A DNA stretch of 64,000 bases from Microbacterium thalassium. GTDB taxonomy: Bacteria; Actinomycetota; Actinomycetes; Actinomycetales; Microbacteriaceae. Of this stretch, positions 13,105 through 20,754 are shown in pieces. The notes beneath the pieces were generated by a model. The model was not told the origin of the DNA and searched no databases. It was given only the letters and a program-made list of their open reading frames with translations. How positions within the stretch are numbered: the first letter of the stretch is position 1; each line of letters begins with the position of its first letter. The stretch is taken from the NCBI RefSeq assembly GCF_014208045.1, contig NZ_JACHML010000001.1:1364001-1428000 (forward strand), written 5' to 3'. The translations under genes were made by a program, and so were the position numbers.

Positions 13105-13344
13105 GAGGGCCTCCGGTGTCGGTCATGTGCTGACACGCGGATGCCGCCACGAGCGGATACGGCGGTATGCCGGAGGTGCCCGGAGGAGCGGCGGGTCGAC
13201 GGTCAGCGCGGATGGGGGCGCCGGCACGTCGATACGACGGATCAGCGCGTGGTCACGCGGTCGCGTCGGTGCTCTTCAACGGTTCGTTCCTCACACTCGG
13301 GAAGGGGGCGATGGCAACCATAGTGCACCGCGCGGCTGTGCGGG
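13105..13344. other. Intergenic region between divergent ABC-F and mini-protein genes
   Basis: About 240 nt with no convincing gene. It holds the ABC-F ribosome-binding site and leader and must hold its promoter, though I cannot place -35/-10 boxes with confidence. A short out-of-frame ATG at 13126 on the minus strand overlaps the ABC-F start, but its reading frame looks like a shadow. Confidence 0.5.
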
Positions 13345-13350
13345 TACTGT
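13345..13350 (+). promoter_or_regulatory. TACTGT -10 box, leaderless promoter
   Basis: TACTGT lies 6 nt before the ATG at 13357 and there is no Shine-Dalgarno. This spacing puts the transcription start at the start codon. Confidence 0.55.
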
Positions 13351-13356
13351 CAGAGC

Positions 13357-13575
13357 ATGTCCGACGGAGGCGACGGGGGCGGCCCGCCAGAGGAGCGCAA
13401 GCCGGATGCCGCCAGCTGGGGAGCCGGCATCGCGATCGGCGTCGGCGCCGGCGTCGCGATCGGCGTCGCCCTGGGCAACCTCCCGCTGGGCATCGCCATC
13501 GGCGCGGGCATCGGCATCCCGATGGCGATCGCGCTGTCGGAGGGCAAGCGCCGCCGCGGGAGCGGCGGGTCCTAG
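13357..13575 (+). CDS. Small glycine-zipper hydrophobic protein
   Basis: 72 residues. A charged N-terminus (MSDGGDGGGPPEERKPDAA) is followed by a Gly/Ala/Ile-rich hydrophobic stretch (about residues 20-60) with a GxxxG-like spacing and a basic end KRRRGSGGS. It resembles small 'glycine zipper' membrane proteins that pack helices tightly, but no family is recognised. It lacks a Shine-Dalgarno and starts 6 nt after a TACTGT box, so it is probably leaderless. It is convergent with the esterase, overlapping it by 4 nt (13572-13575). Confidence 0.7.
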   Translation: MSDGGDGGGPPEERKPDAASWGAGIAIGVGAGVAIGVALGNLPLGIAIGAGIGIPMAIALSEGKRRRGSGGS

Positions 13576-14240
13576 TCCGCGCCGGACGCGAACCCCTCCA
13601 GCTGCTTGTCGAGGAACGCGCGCACGTCGTCGAGCTCGGCTTCGGACACGCTGTGCGTCAGCCCCGGGTAGACGCGTCCGGACAGGTCGGTGTGGGCGGG
13701 GAGCCACTCGACGGTGTGTTCGACCAGCGGCGACGGGATCACGTCGTCGCGCGTGCCGCGGCCCCAGAAGACGGGCGGGCGCACCTCGGCGAGCTCGGCG
13801 TCGCGCGGGAGGGCGCCCGGGGTGGCGTATCCGCTCAGGTTCACGGCGTAGGCGAAGCGCTCGGGCTGCAGCCGCAGCGCCTGCAGCGACACGGCGGCGC
13901 CCTGCGAGAACCCGAGGAGACCGACGGATGCCGCCGGAGCGGCGTGCGCATCCACCCACGCGATGAGGGCTTCGCCGGCCGCCGTCACGTGCGACGGATC
14001 TCGGCCGTCGAGCCCCTCGATGGGGTACCACGAGCGGCCGGGCATGGGCCAGGGCGGTGCGAGCGGGGCGGCGACCGACGCCACGACGAACTCGGCGGGC
14101 AGATACGCCGTCAGCCCGAACAGGTCGCGCTCGTCCGAGCCGTAGCCGTGCAGCAGCACGATCAGGTGGCGCCCGGCGAGGTCGGTCGGGGTATGCGACC
14201 ACAGGACGGCCGCGGCGTCGAGGGCGAGCGGTTCCGGCAT
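13572..14240 (-). CDS. Alpha/beta hydrolase, phospholipase/carboxylesterase family
   Basis: 222 residues. The fold's oxyanion region HGYGSDE (31-37), nucleophile elbow GFSQG (Ser112), acid in GTRDDVIP and histidine in LTHSV give a complete Ser-Asp-His triad. The family hydrolyses short acyl esters or thioesters. I chose the ATG at 14240; an upstream ATG at 14249 or 14273 is possible, because the ribosome-binding site is weak. It is a single gene, convergent with the mini-protein before it. Confidence 0.82.
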   Translation of the reverse strand: MPEPLALDAAAVLWSHTPTDLAGRHLIVLLHGYGSDERDLFGLTAYLPAEFVVASVAAPLAPPWPMPGRSWYPIEGLDGRDPSHVTAAGEALIAWVDAHAAPAASVGLLGFSQGAAVSLQALRLQPERFAYAVNLSGYATPGALPRDAELAEVRPPVFWGRGTRDDVIPSPLVEHTVEWLPAHTDLSGRVYPGLTHSVSEAELDDVRAFLDKQLEGFASGAD

Positions 14241-14295
14241 GGATGCCATCCTGCCATCGCGCGCCGACGGCATCGCCTGCCGGTGGCCGTGCCCG

Positions 14296-14919
14296 TCAGA
14301 TCTTGATCGGGAACGTCAGCAGGATGGCGATGCCGACGATGTCGAGGACGACCGCCATCCCGAGCAGAGCCCGCCCGACCCAGGTCTTGACGTCGCGCTG
14401 CGACATGGCGGTCAGGAACAGCACGAGGGCGAACATGACCGTCAGCAGCGAATAGTCGTCGCCGCGCTGGTTGTTCTCGAGCGCCGCGGCGAACTTCTCG
14501 TCCGCTGTTTCCGACAGCTCCACCGCCTCCTCGGTCCCCGGGGGAACGTATTCCTCCCGGGCGAACGGCGAGTTCTCGACCATGCCGTCGGCGACCCAGG
14601 CCTCGTACGCCGGAGTGAACCACGGTGTGAAGCGCGCCTCGACGTAGTCGGCGAGCCGGTCGTCCTCGTCGGCCTTGGCGCCGATCCACAGCGTGTACAC
14701 GCTCAGGTCGAGCTGGCGGGCCGACTGCGCCTCGCCCTCGGCGGCGGTCGACTGGATGCGTGCGGAGGACGCCTGGCTGAAGGCGATCGACATCTCGCCG
14801 CCCCACTTGGACGCCTCGAAGCCGCACCAGGCGGTCAGGACGGCGGTGATCGACAGGACGAACACCGCCACGATGTCCTGGATGCGCTGGATCGTGCTCT
14901 CGCCGTCGTCGCCGCTCAC
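14296..14919 (-). CDS. Membrane protein of unknown function (three to four TM segments)
   Basis: 207 residues. A transmembrane segment lies near the N-terminus (IVAVFVLSITAVLTAWCGF) and two more near the C-terminus (LLTVMFALVLFLTAM and LLGMAVVLDIVGIAILLTF). Between them is a soluble, acidic, helical region. I chose GTG at 14919 because AGGGGA lies 6 nt before it; the ATG at 14925 is too close to that ribosome-binding site. The layout is like DUF4337-type proteins, a weak resemblance only. It is divergent from the Nudix-like gene. Confidence 0.75.
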   Translation of the reverse strand: MSGDDGESTIQRIQDIVAVFVLSITAVLTAWCGFEASKWGGEMSIAFSQASSARIQSTAAEGEAQSARQLDLSVYTLWIGAKADEDDRLADYVEARFTPWFTPAYEAWVADGMVENSPFAREEYVPPGTEEAVELSETADEKFAAALENNQRGDDYSLLTVMFALVLFLTAMSQRDVKTWVGRALLGMAVVLDIVGIAILLTFPIKI

Positions 14920-15009
14920 GGTCATTCCCCTGTCTGCATGTTGAGGGTAAGGATAGAGGCATTCGCGGCCGTCGTGCACGCATCCCGCGGGGGGCGGTAT
15001 ACAGGACGC

Positions 15010-15597
15010 ATGGCCGTTCGCACTCCTGATCCGGAGCCGGCGGGCGACGAGCCCTTCGGGCCGCCGTCCGGCAGCGTCTCCAACCCCGCCTGGCTGACCG
15101 ACATCGAGCTCGCCGAGGTCCGTCGGCGACTGCCGATGCTCTACGTCGAGGCGATCCCCGTCCGCACCGACGGCATGGGGATGGTCACCCAGGTCGGGAT
15201 CCTGCTGCGCGCGACGCCGGTCGGCGAGATCACGCGCTCGATCGTCTCCGGCCGCGTCCGCTACGGCGAGACCGTCCGCGACGCGCTGTTCCGGCATCTC
15301 GAGAACGACCTCGGCCCGATGGCCTTCCCCCTCCTTCCGCCCCAGCCGGTGCCGTTCACGGTCGCGGAGTACTTCCCGCTGCCGGGAGTGACGGCCTTCC
15401 ACGACGACCGGCAGCACGCCGTGTCGCTCGCCTTCGTGGTGCCGGTCACCGGGACCTGCGAGCCCCGGCAGGACGCGCTCGAAGTGACCTGGATGGCACC
15501 CGAGGAGGCGGCGTCGGAGTCGCTGGCCGCCGAGATGGAGGGTGGGCGCGGAACGCTCGTGCGCATGGCTCTCGCGAGCGTCGGGGCGTTGCCCTGA
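15010..15597 (+). CDS. Nudix-fold protein with degenerate Nudix box (DUF4916-like)
   Basis: 195 residues. The Nudix pattern G-x5-E-x7-R is visible from Gly81, but the following residues read RHLENDLG rather than REUxEExGU. The metal-binding glutamates are replaced by Asn99 and Asp100, and the partner Glu by His96. Such proteins of actinobacteria (DUF4916) keep the fold, but hydrolase activity is doubtful. A TATACA hexamer lies 6 nt before the ATG, so it may be leaderless. An 'aggacgc' before the ATG is only a weak ribosome-binding site. It is followed 34 nt later by the M3 peptidase on the same strand. Confidence 0.8.
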   Translation: MAVRTPDPEPAGDEPFGPPSGSVSNPAWLTDIELAEVRRRLPMLYVEAIPVRTDGMGMVTQVGILLRATPVGEITRSIVSGRVRYGETVRDALFRHLENDLGPMAFPLLPPQPVPFTVAEYFPLPGVTAFHDDRQHAVSLAFVVPVTGTCEPRQDALEVTWMAPEEAASESLAAEMEGGRGTLVRMALASVGALP

Positions 15598-15619
15598 CAG
15601 GACCGTCGGCCGCGGCCCG

Positions 15620-15625
15620 TAGGCT
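15620..15625 (+). promoter_or_regulatory. TAGGCT -10 box, leaderless promoter
   Basis: TAGGCT ends 6 nt before the GTG at 15632, and no Shine-Dalgarno is present. This predicts a leaderless transcript for the M3 peptidase. Confidence 0.5.
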
Positions 15626-15631
15626 CGACGC

Positions 15632-17548
15632 GTGACCGACACCGAACCGCTGCCGCTGCCCACCGACGTCGACGGCTGGATCGCGTTCGCGACCGATCGG
15701 CCCGTGGGCCGGCGCGCACGCGTCGCTCACATCGACGAGACGCTTCGGACGGACGCCGGGCTGAGCGTGCTCGAGCGCCTGCGGCTGTGGAACGATGCGG
15801 AGGCCGCGCTTCGCGAGGCGCTCGACGCGAGCTACCTGGTGAGCGAGTCGCACCCCGATGCCCGCGTTCGCGAGGCCGCGGAGGCGCAGATCGAGCAGAC
15901 GGAGTCGCTCGCGAGCTCGCGCCTGCTCGACCGAGGACTGTGGGCGGTCTTCGCGGATGCCGCCGATGAGGGCCTCGACGGGCAGGCCGCGCGGATGCTG
16001 GCGCACCTGCGCCGCGACTTCCGCCGGGGCGGCGTCGATCTCGACGATTCGGCGCGCGAGCGCGTGCGCGAACTGACCGACCGTGACAGCGCGCTGTGCG
16101 TGGCGTTCTCGCGGAACCTGCGCGAGAGCCGTCGCGAGATCCGCGTCGACCCCGCGGCACTCGCCGGGCTGCCTCAGGACTTCGTCGACGCCCACCCGGT
16201 CGGCGACGACGGCATGGTGCGGCTGACGACCGACTACCCCGACCTCATGCCCGTGCGGGAATACGCATCCGATCGCGCGACGCGCGCGGCGCTGGTGGCC
16301 GCCTACAACGACCTGGCGTGGCCCGCGAACGAGCCGGTGCTCGCGGAGCTCCTCGCGGTGCGCGCCGAGCGCGCGGAGCTCCTCGGCTACACCGACTGGG
16401 CGGATTTCGAGGCCGAGCCGCGCATGATCGGCTCCGGTGCCGAGATCCCGCGCTTCCTCGGCAGGCTCGACGCCGCCTCGCGGGAGGCGGCGGCGCAGGA
16501 GTACCCCGTGCTCCTGGAGCGTCTGCGCCGCGATGCGCCCGGCGCCGACGAGGTCGCGCTCTCGGACTTCTGGTACCTGCTGTCGACCCTCAAGCACGAG
16601 CGGTTCGATGTCGACCCGCAGCTCGTCCGCTCCTTCTTCCGCTTCGAGCGGGTCGTCGACGGCGTGCTCGCCACGACTTCGCGCCTGCTGGACGTCGAGT
16701 ACACGCCCGTGGACGCACCGAGCTGGCACGAGGACGTCCGCACGTACGACGTCGTGCGGGCAGGCGCCCGGCTCGGCCGCATCCACCTCGACCTGCACCC
16801 GCGCGACGGCAAGTACGGGCACGCGGCGTGCTTCGGCCTCGTGCCCGGCATCGCGGGCAGGCAGCTGCCCGAGTCGGTGCTGCTGTGCAACTTCTCCCGC
16901 GGCCTGCTCACGCACGACGAGGTCGTGACGTTCTTCCACGAGTTCGGACACCTCGTCCACGCGATCCTGGGCGGCCATCAGCCGTGGGTGCGCTTCAGCG
17001 GCGTGGAGACCGAGTGGGACTTCGTCGAGGCGCCCAGCCAGCTGCTCGAGGAATGGGCGTGGGATGCGGACGTCCTGGCGACATTCGCCCGCAACGACGC
17101 CGGCGAGGCGATCCCCGCCGAACTCGTCGAGCGCATGCGCACGGCCGACGCCTTCGGTCGCGCCCTCGAAGTGCGCCGACAGCTCGGCCACGCCACCGTG
17201 TCCTACCGGCTCCACGTCGAGCACCCCGCCGATCTGCAGGCCGCGACCGAGACGATCTACGCCACGACCAGCCCCGTCCAGCCCCTGCCGGGGCTGCATC
17301 CGTACGCCGGGTTCGGGCACCTGACCGGGTACGGCGCCTGCTACTACACGTACCAGTGGAGCCTCGTGATCGCGCGCGATCTGCTGAGCGCCTTCGCGGG
17401 CGACCTCATGGACCCCGGTGTCGCCGCCCGCTACCGCGCCGAGATCCTCGAACGCGGCGGCAGTCGCGACGCCACGGACCTGGTGGGCGCGTTCCTCGGC
17501 CGGCCATTCTCATTCGACGCGTACCGGGACTGGCTCGCCGGGAGCTGA
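15632..17548 (+). CDS. M3 family zinc metallopeptidase (oligopeptidase)
   Basis: 638 residues, normal for thimet oligopeptidase/oligopeptidase A-like enzymes. The zinc-binding motif HEFGH is at about residues 436-440, with the third ligand Glu about 25-30 residues later in the VETEWDFVEAPSQ region. The substrate-side motif HPYAGFGHLTGYGACYYTYQW near the C-terminus is also typical. It lacks a signal peptide, so it probably trims short peptides in the cytoplasm. The start is GTG at 15632, 6 nt after TAGGCT. Confidence 0.9.
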   Translation: MTDTEPLPLPTDVDGWIAFATDRPVGRRARVAHIDETLRTDAGLSVLERLRLWNDAEAALREALDASYLVSESHPDARVREAAEAQIEQTESLASSRLLDRGLWAVFADAADEGLDGQAARMLAHLRRDFRRGGVDLDDSARERVRELTDRDSALCVAFSRNLRESRREIRVDPAALAGLPQDFVDAHPVGDDGMVRLTTDYPDLMPVREYASDRATRAALVAAYNDLAWPANEPVLAELLAVRAERAELLGYTDWADFEAEPRMIGSGAEIPRFLGRLDAASREAAAQEYPVLLERLRRDAPGADEVALSDFWYLLSTLKHERFDVDPQLVRSFFRFERVVDGVLATTSRLLDVEYTPVDAPSWHEDVRTYDVVRAGARLGRIHLDLHPRDGKYGHAACFGLVPGIAGRQLPESVLLCNFSRGLLTHDEVVTFFHEFGHLVHAILGGHQPWVRFSGVETEWDFVEAPSQLLEEWAWDADVLATFARNDAGEAIPAELVERMRTADAFGRALEVRRQLGHATVSYRLHVEHPADLQAATETIYATTSPVQPLPGLHPYAGFGHLTGYGACYYTYQWSLVIARDLLSAFAGDLMDPGVAARYRAEILERGGSRDATDLVGAFLGRPFSFDAYRDWLAGS

Positions 17549-17782
17549 CGCTCCCATCGGCTGGGGCCGCGTTCGGCACACATAGGCGGGGCGGGTAGAG
17601 TTCTCCTACCCGAAGATCGCAGTCCCCCCCCGCTGCGTGACCCACATCCCCCCATAACGACGTCGCCGTCGGTGACGTGACGTCGCCTGTCGATCCCGCG
17701 ATCATCCGCGTCGCGGAGCACGCGCCGGGCGCGCACGGACCCGATTGCGGCGTGCTCAGCGTTCCAGAAGCGGAGAGTCCCC
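17549..17782. other. Intergenic leader before the DivIVA-like gene
   Basis: 234 nt without a gene. It contains a perfect 7-bp hairpin (17592-17612, CGGGTAG/CTACCCG) whose left arm includes TAGAGT (17596-17601), a possible -10 box, and a run of eight or nine C (from 17623). The ribosome-binding site GGAGAG lies 5 nt before the ATG at 17783. Confidence 0.5.
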
Positions 17783-19360
17783 ATGACCGATCAGCAGACG
17801 CCGGTGTTCGGATCCGGCGCCGAGTCCCCATCGCCGTTCGAGGAGCTGATGGGACGCGGGTCCGCACCCGAGTCGTCGGGAGGCGCCGGCGGCGGGGTGG
17901 CGTTCACCACCGCGTTCCGCGGCTACGACAAGGACGAGGTCGACGCGGCGTTCGCGAACCTCTCGGCCCGCCTGCGCGCCGAGACCGAGAAGGCGGCGAT
18001 GCTGCGCGACCGTCACGAGCGCGCCGGCGAGCAGCTGCACCAGCGCGCCCGCGAGACCGTCGAGCGGCTCGAGAAGGAGCTCGCCGCGGCCGACACCGAG
18101 CGGCGCGAGGTCGTCGCGCGGCTCGAGAGGGACCTCGCCGACTCGCAGAAGAAGCACCAGGCCCTGTCCGAGAAGCTCGGCGGATCGGATGCCGAGCACC
18201 GCGGCACCATCGCGAAGCTCGAGGCCGAGCTCGCCGCCTCCCAGGCGAAGATCGCCGCGTCCGAGCAGAAGATCGAGGCGCTCACCGAGGAGCTCAGCGA
18301 CTCGTCCGGCGAGTCCGACAGCCGCCGCAACTTCGAGGAGATCCTCCGCGTCGCCGAGGAGCAGGCCAGCACCCTCATCAAGAACGCGACGATCCAGGCC
18401 GACCGCCTGCTCGAGGCCGCGCGCGGCGAGATCAACGCGCGCCGCGGCGAGGCGCAGACCGACGCCGAGGCGATCATCGCGCGCGCCGAGCACGACGCCC
18501 AGCAGGTGCGCCTGCGCATCGAGACCGAGCTCACGGCCCACCAGGCCCAGCTCGAGCGCGAGGCGCAGCACGCCGCCGAGAAGGTCTCGCAGGCCGAGCA
18601 GGAGGCCGCGGCCATCCGCACCGAGTCCGAGAAGGGCGCGGCGGCGCTGCGCTCCCTCGTGGCGCGCGAGACGACGCAGCAGCGCAGCGAGGCCGAGGAG
18701 GCCGTGAAGGAGCTGCGCATGCGCGCGCTCGAGTTCGAGGAGTCGCTCACGCGTCGCCAGGACGACGCGCAGCAGGAGTTCCTCATGCTCCACAACCAGG
18801 CGGTCGCCCACGCAGAGCGCATCACCCAGGATGCCAACGAGCAGGTCGCCGCCGCCCTCGAGCACGCCCAGCGCGTCGGGTCGAAGGCGGACGACTTCGA
18901 CCGCCTGATGCGGGCGCAGGCGCAGCAGGTCGAGGCCGACGCCAAGCTCCGCGCCGGCGAGCACCTCGACCGGGCGCGCAGCAAGGCCCAGAAGATCATC
19001 GAGACCGTCACGGTCCACTCCCAGGCCGTGCTGCGCGACGCCGAGGATCGCACGCGCCAGCTGCGCTGGCAGCAGCACCAGCTGACGAGCTTCATGGCCG
19101 AGGTCGCGGAGCTCATCCGCGCCGAGCAGAAGGAGGGGCTGTCGTTCGACGACGAGGCCCCCGCCGCCGAGGCGCCGGTTGCCGAGGTCGCAGATGACGC
19201 GGCTCCCGAGGCTCAGGCGGACGCCGAGGAGTCGGCTCCCGAGGACGCGGCTCCCGAGGCTGAGGCGGAGGCGGACGAGGCTCAGGCCGAGCCCGTCGAG
19301 ACCGACGACGTCGAGGCCGAGGTCGCTCCGTGGCCGGCGTCGGACGACCACGAGGACTGA
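17783..19360 (+). CDS. DivIVA-domain polar coiled-coil protein
   Basis: 525 residues. After a disordered N-terminus there is a DivIVA-type membrane-binding start (FTTAFRGYDKDEVDAAF, about residues 40-56). A long, almost uninterrupted coiled coil follows (about 60-455), very rich in Ala, Glu, Gln and Arg, then an acidic Ala/Pro/Glu tail (from about 460). Actinobacterial DivIVA/Scy/FilP-like proteins assemble at poles and organise wall growth; this one most likely belongs to that group. The IS110 element begins directly behind its stop, so its own terminator is now about 1.3 kb away. Confidence 0.82.
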   Translation: MTDQQTPVFGSGAESPSPFEELMGRGSAPESSGGAGGGVAFTTAFRGYDKDEVDAAFANLSARLRAETEKAAMLRDRHERAGEQLHQRARETVERLEKELAAADTERREVVARLERDLADSQKKHQALSEKLGGSDAEHRGTIAKLEAELAASQAKIAASEQKIEALTEELSDSSGESDSRRNFEEILRVAEEQASTLIKNATIQADRLLEAARGEINARRGEAQTDAEAIIARAEHDAQQVRLRIETELTAHQAQLEREAQHAAEKVSQAEQEAAAIRTESEKGAAALRSLVARETTQQRSEAEEAVKELRMRALEFEESLTRRQDDAQQEFLMLHNQAVAHAERITQDANEQVAAALEHAQRVGSKADDFDRLMRAQAQQVEADAKLRAGEHLDRARSKAQKIIETVTVHSQAVLRDAEDRTRQLRWQQHQLTSFMAEVAELIRAEQKEGLSFDDEAPAAEAPVAEVADDAAPEAQADAEESAPEDAAPEAEAEADEAQAEPVETDDVEAEVAPWPASDDHED

Positions 19361-19379
19361 CTGTGAGGATGGCGTTCGC

Positions 19380-19610
19380 AGCCTGACGGTGCTGGGCTGT
19401 GGTCGGTGGCTTCGAGCGTGACCCTTGGCCTGACTGGCTTCGTGCCTTTCGCGCGACTTGTCCGCTCGGGGTCGCCGGCCCCGGCCCGAGTGGAGTGACT
19501 GGCCTGATCAGGAGCTTGACCGTCGAGCGTTGGCGCGCTCTTCGTGTCCCGTCACAGTCCTGCCGATTCTCCAACCCGGACCGGGATCCACGTCCCGTCC
19601 TGGCAATGGA
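19380..19610 (+). ncRNA. Candidate IS110 bridge RNA region
   Basis: This is the non-coding left end of the element. It can form several stems, for example GGACCGGGA/TCCCGTCC at 19578-19600. The words GAGCGT (19414 and 19525) and TGACTG (19431 and 19496) recur here and also occur at the right end (20673) and across the left junction (19358). Such matches are what guide loops would need. I did not fold the RNA, so the exact ends and loops are unknown. Confidence 0.35.
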
Positions 19611-19619
19611 GAAGAACGC

Positions 19620-20663
19620 ATGAACAGTCTGACCGATCTGCTCGACGTCGTCATCGGCGTCGATACGCACGTCCTCACCCACACCGCCGCGATCGTCGAT
19701 GCCGGCACGGGCGGGGTGATCGCCCAGCTCACCGTCGACGCGACCGCGACCGGATACGCAGAGCTGGTCGATTTCGCCGACGAGCACAGCACGCTGCGGG
19801 CCTGGGCGATCGAAGGGACCGGTGGGCACGGCGCCGGTCTCGCCCGTCACCTCGAGCGGTCGAGCGAGGTGGTCGTCGAGCTGGATCGACCCGAACGCGC
19901 GCAGCGCCGCCACGGGGCGAAATCCGACCCTTTGGACGCGATCCGCGCCGCGCGCGAGGCGCTGTCCCGGCCCCGGCTCGGAACACCACGTTCCCCAGGC
20001 GACCGCCAGGCACTGTCGGTACTGCTCGCGGCCCGCCGCTCCGCGGTCGCGTCATCTACCGATGCGCAGCGACAGGTCTTCAGTCTCGTCATCGCCGCAC
20101 CCGAGCCGATCCGGGTCAAGTTCCGGGGCATGAAGCTGCCCGCGATGCTTCGCACCGCCGCGAAGCTGCGGCTGAGCCCGTCCTGGGACCTGGAGACCCG
20201 CACCACGGTCACCGTGCTGCGATCTCTGGCGCGCCGCGCACTCGAGCTCACTGCCGAGGCCGCAGCACACGAGAAGGAGATCCTCCGCATCGTCCGAACG
20301 ATGCGCCCCGACCTGCTCGACCAGCCCGGGATCGGACCGATCGTCGCCGCAACAGTCCTCTGCGCATGGTCACATCCCGGCCGCATCCACTCCGAAGCCG
20401 CATTCGCGATGCTCGGCGGCGTCGCCCCGATCCCGGCGACCAGCGGTCAAGTCACCCATCGACACCGACTCAACCGCCACGGCGACAGGCAACTCAACCG
20501 GGCCCTGCACGTGATCGCGCTATCGAGGCTGCGCTACGACGAGCGCACTCGCGCCTACGCCGACCGCCGCACCAGCCAAGGACGATCACGCCGCGAGATC
20601 ATCCGCTGCCTCAAGCGCTACATCGCCCGGGACCTCTACCGACTCCTCGAACACCCCGCTTGA
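19620..20663 (+). CDS. IS110-family transposase/recombinase
   Basis: 347 residues. The RuvC-like N-terminal domain shows the acidic residues Asp15 (VIGVDTH), Glu65 (AIEGTGG), Asp103 and Asp106 (SDPLDA). The C-terminal Transposase_20 domain has LLDQPGIGPIVAATVL, and PATSGQ carries the expected catalytic Ser275. All key residues are intact and there is no frameshift, so it may be active. The ATG at 19620 has GGAG 8 nt upstream. The family inserts and excises through an RNA-guided recombination step using the bridge RNA. Confidence 0.9.
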   Translation: MNSLTDLLDVVIGVDTHVLTHTAAIVDAGTGGVIAQLTVDATATGYAELVDFADEHSTLRAWAIEGTGGHGAGLARHLERSSEVVVELDRPERAQRRHGAKSDPLDAIRAAREALSRPRLGTPRSPGDRQALSVLLAARRSAVASSTDAQRQVFSLVIAAPEPIRVKFRGMKLPAMLRTAAKLRLSPSWDLETRTTVTVLRSLARRALELTAEAAAHEKEILRIVRTMRPDLLDQPGIGPIVAATVLCAWSHPGRIHSEAAFAMLGGVAPIPATSGQVTHRHRLNRHGDRQLNRALHVIALSRLRYDERTRAYADRRTSQGRSRREIIRCLKRYIARDLYRLLEHPA

Positions 20664-20718
20664 CATCCATAGGAGCGTCGCACATCGGCGGCCGGGCATC
20701 CGGTCGTGAACACTGCAG

Positions 20719-20749
20719 CAGCGGCGGCCGGACTTCCCGGCCGCCGCTG
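20719..20749. terminator. Strong hairpin terminator, probably bidirectional
   Basis: A perfect 13-bp GC stem, starting CAGCGGCGGCC, with loop ACTTC. It lies between the IS element and the threonine aldolase stop and can serve both convergent directions. There is no U-run, as is common in high-GC actinobacteria. Confidence 0.75.
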
Positions 20750-20754
20750 TCGCG

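Larger units (their letters stand above)
19361..20678 (+). mobile_element. IS110-family insertion sequence (boundaries approximate)
   Basis: One DEDD transposase gene lies behind a roughly 260-nt non-coding left end, the IS110-group layout in which that end encodes a bridge RNA. No terminal inverted repeats are visible, as expected for the family. The right end contains TTGACA (20660-20665) at the transposase stop codon. Joined to the left end in a circle it would sit 17 bp from GAGGAT (19365-19370) if the ends are at 19361 and 20678. The base at each junction is inferred, not proven. It separates the DivIVA-like gene from its likely terminator at 20719. Confidence 0.65.

Noticed and set aside
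12500..13150. Alternative minus frame beginning upstream of the ABC-F start
   Set aside because: Out of frame with the ATPase and Arg/Gly/His-rich; a shadow of the ABC-F N-terminus.
13093..13323. Plus-strand 76-codon frame before the mini-protein
   Set aside because: No ribosome-binding site or convincing composition; overlaps the ABC-F leader in opposite direction.
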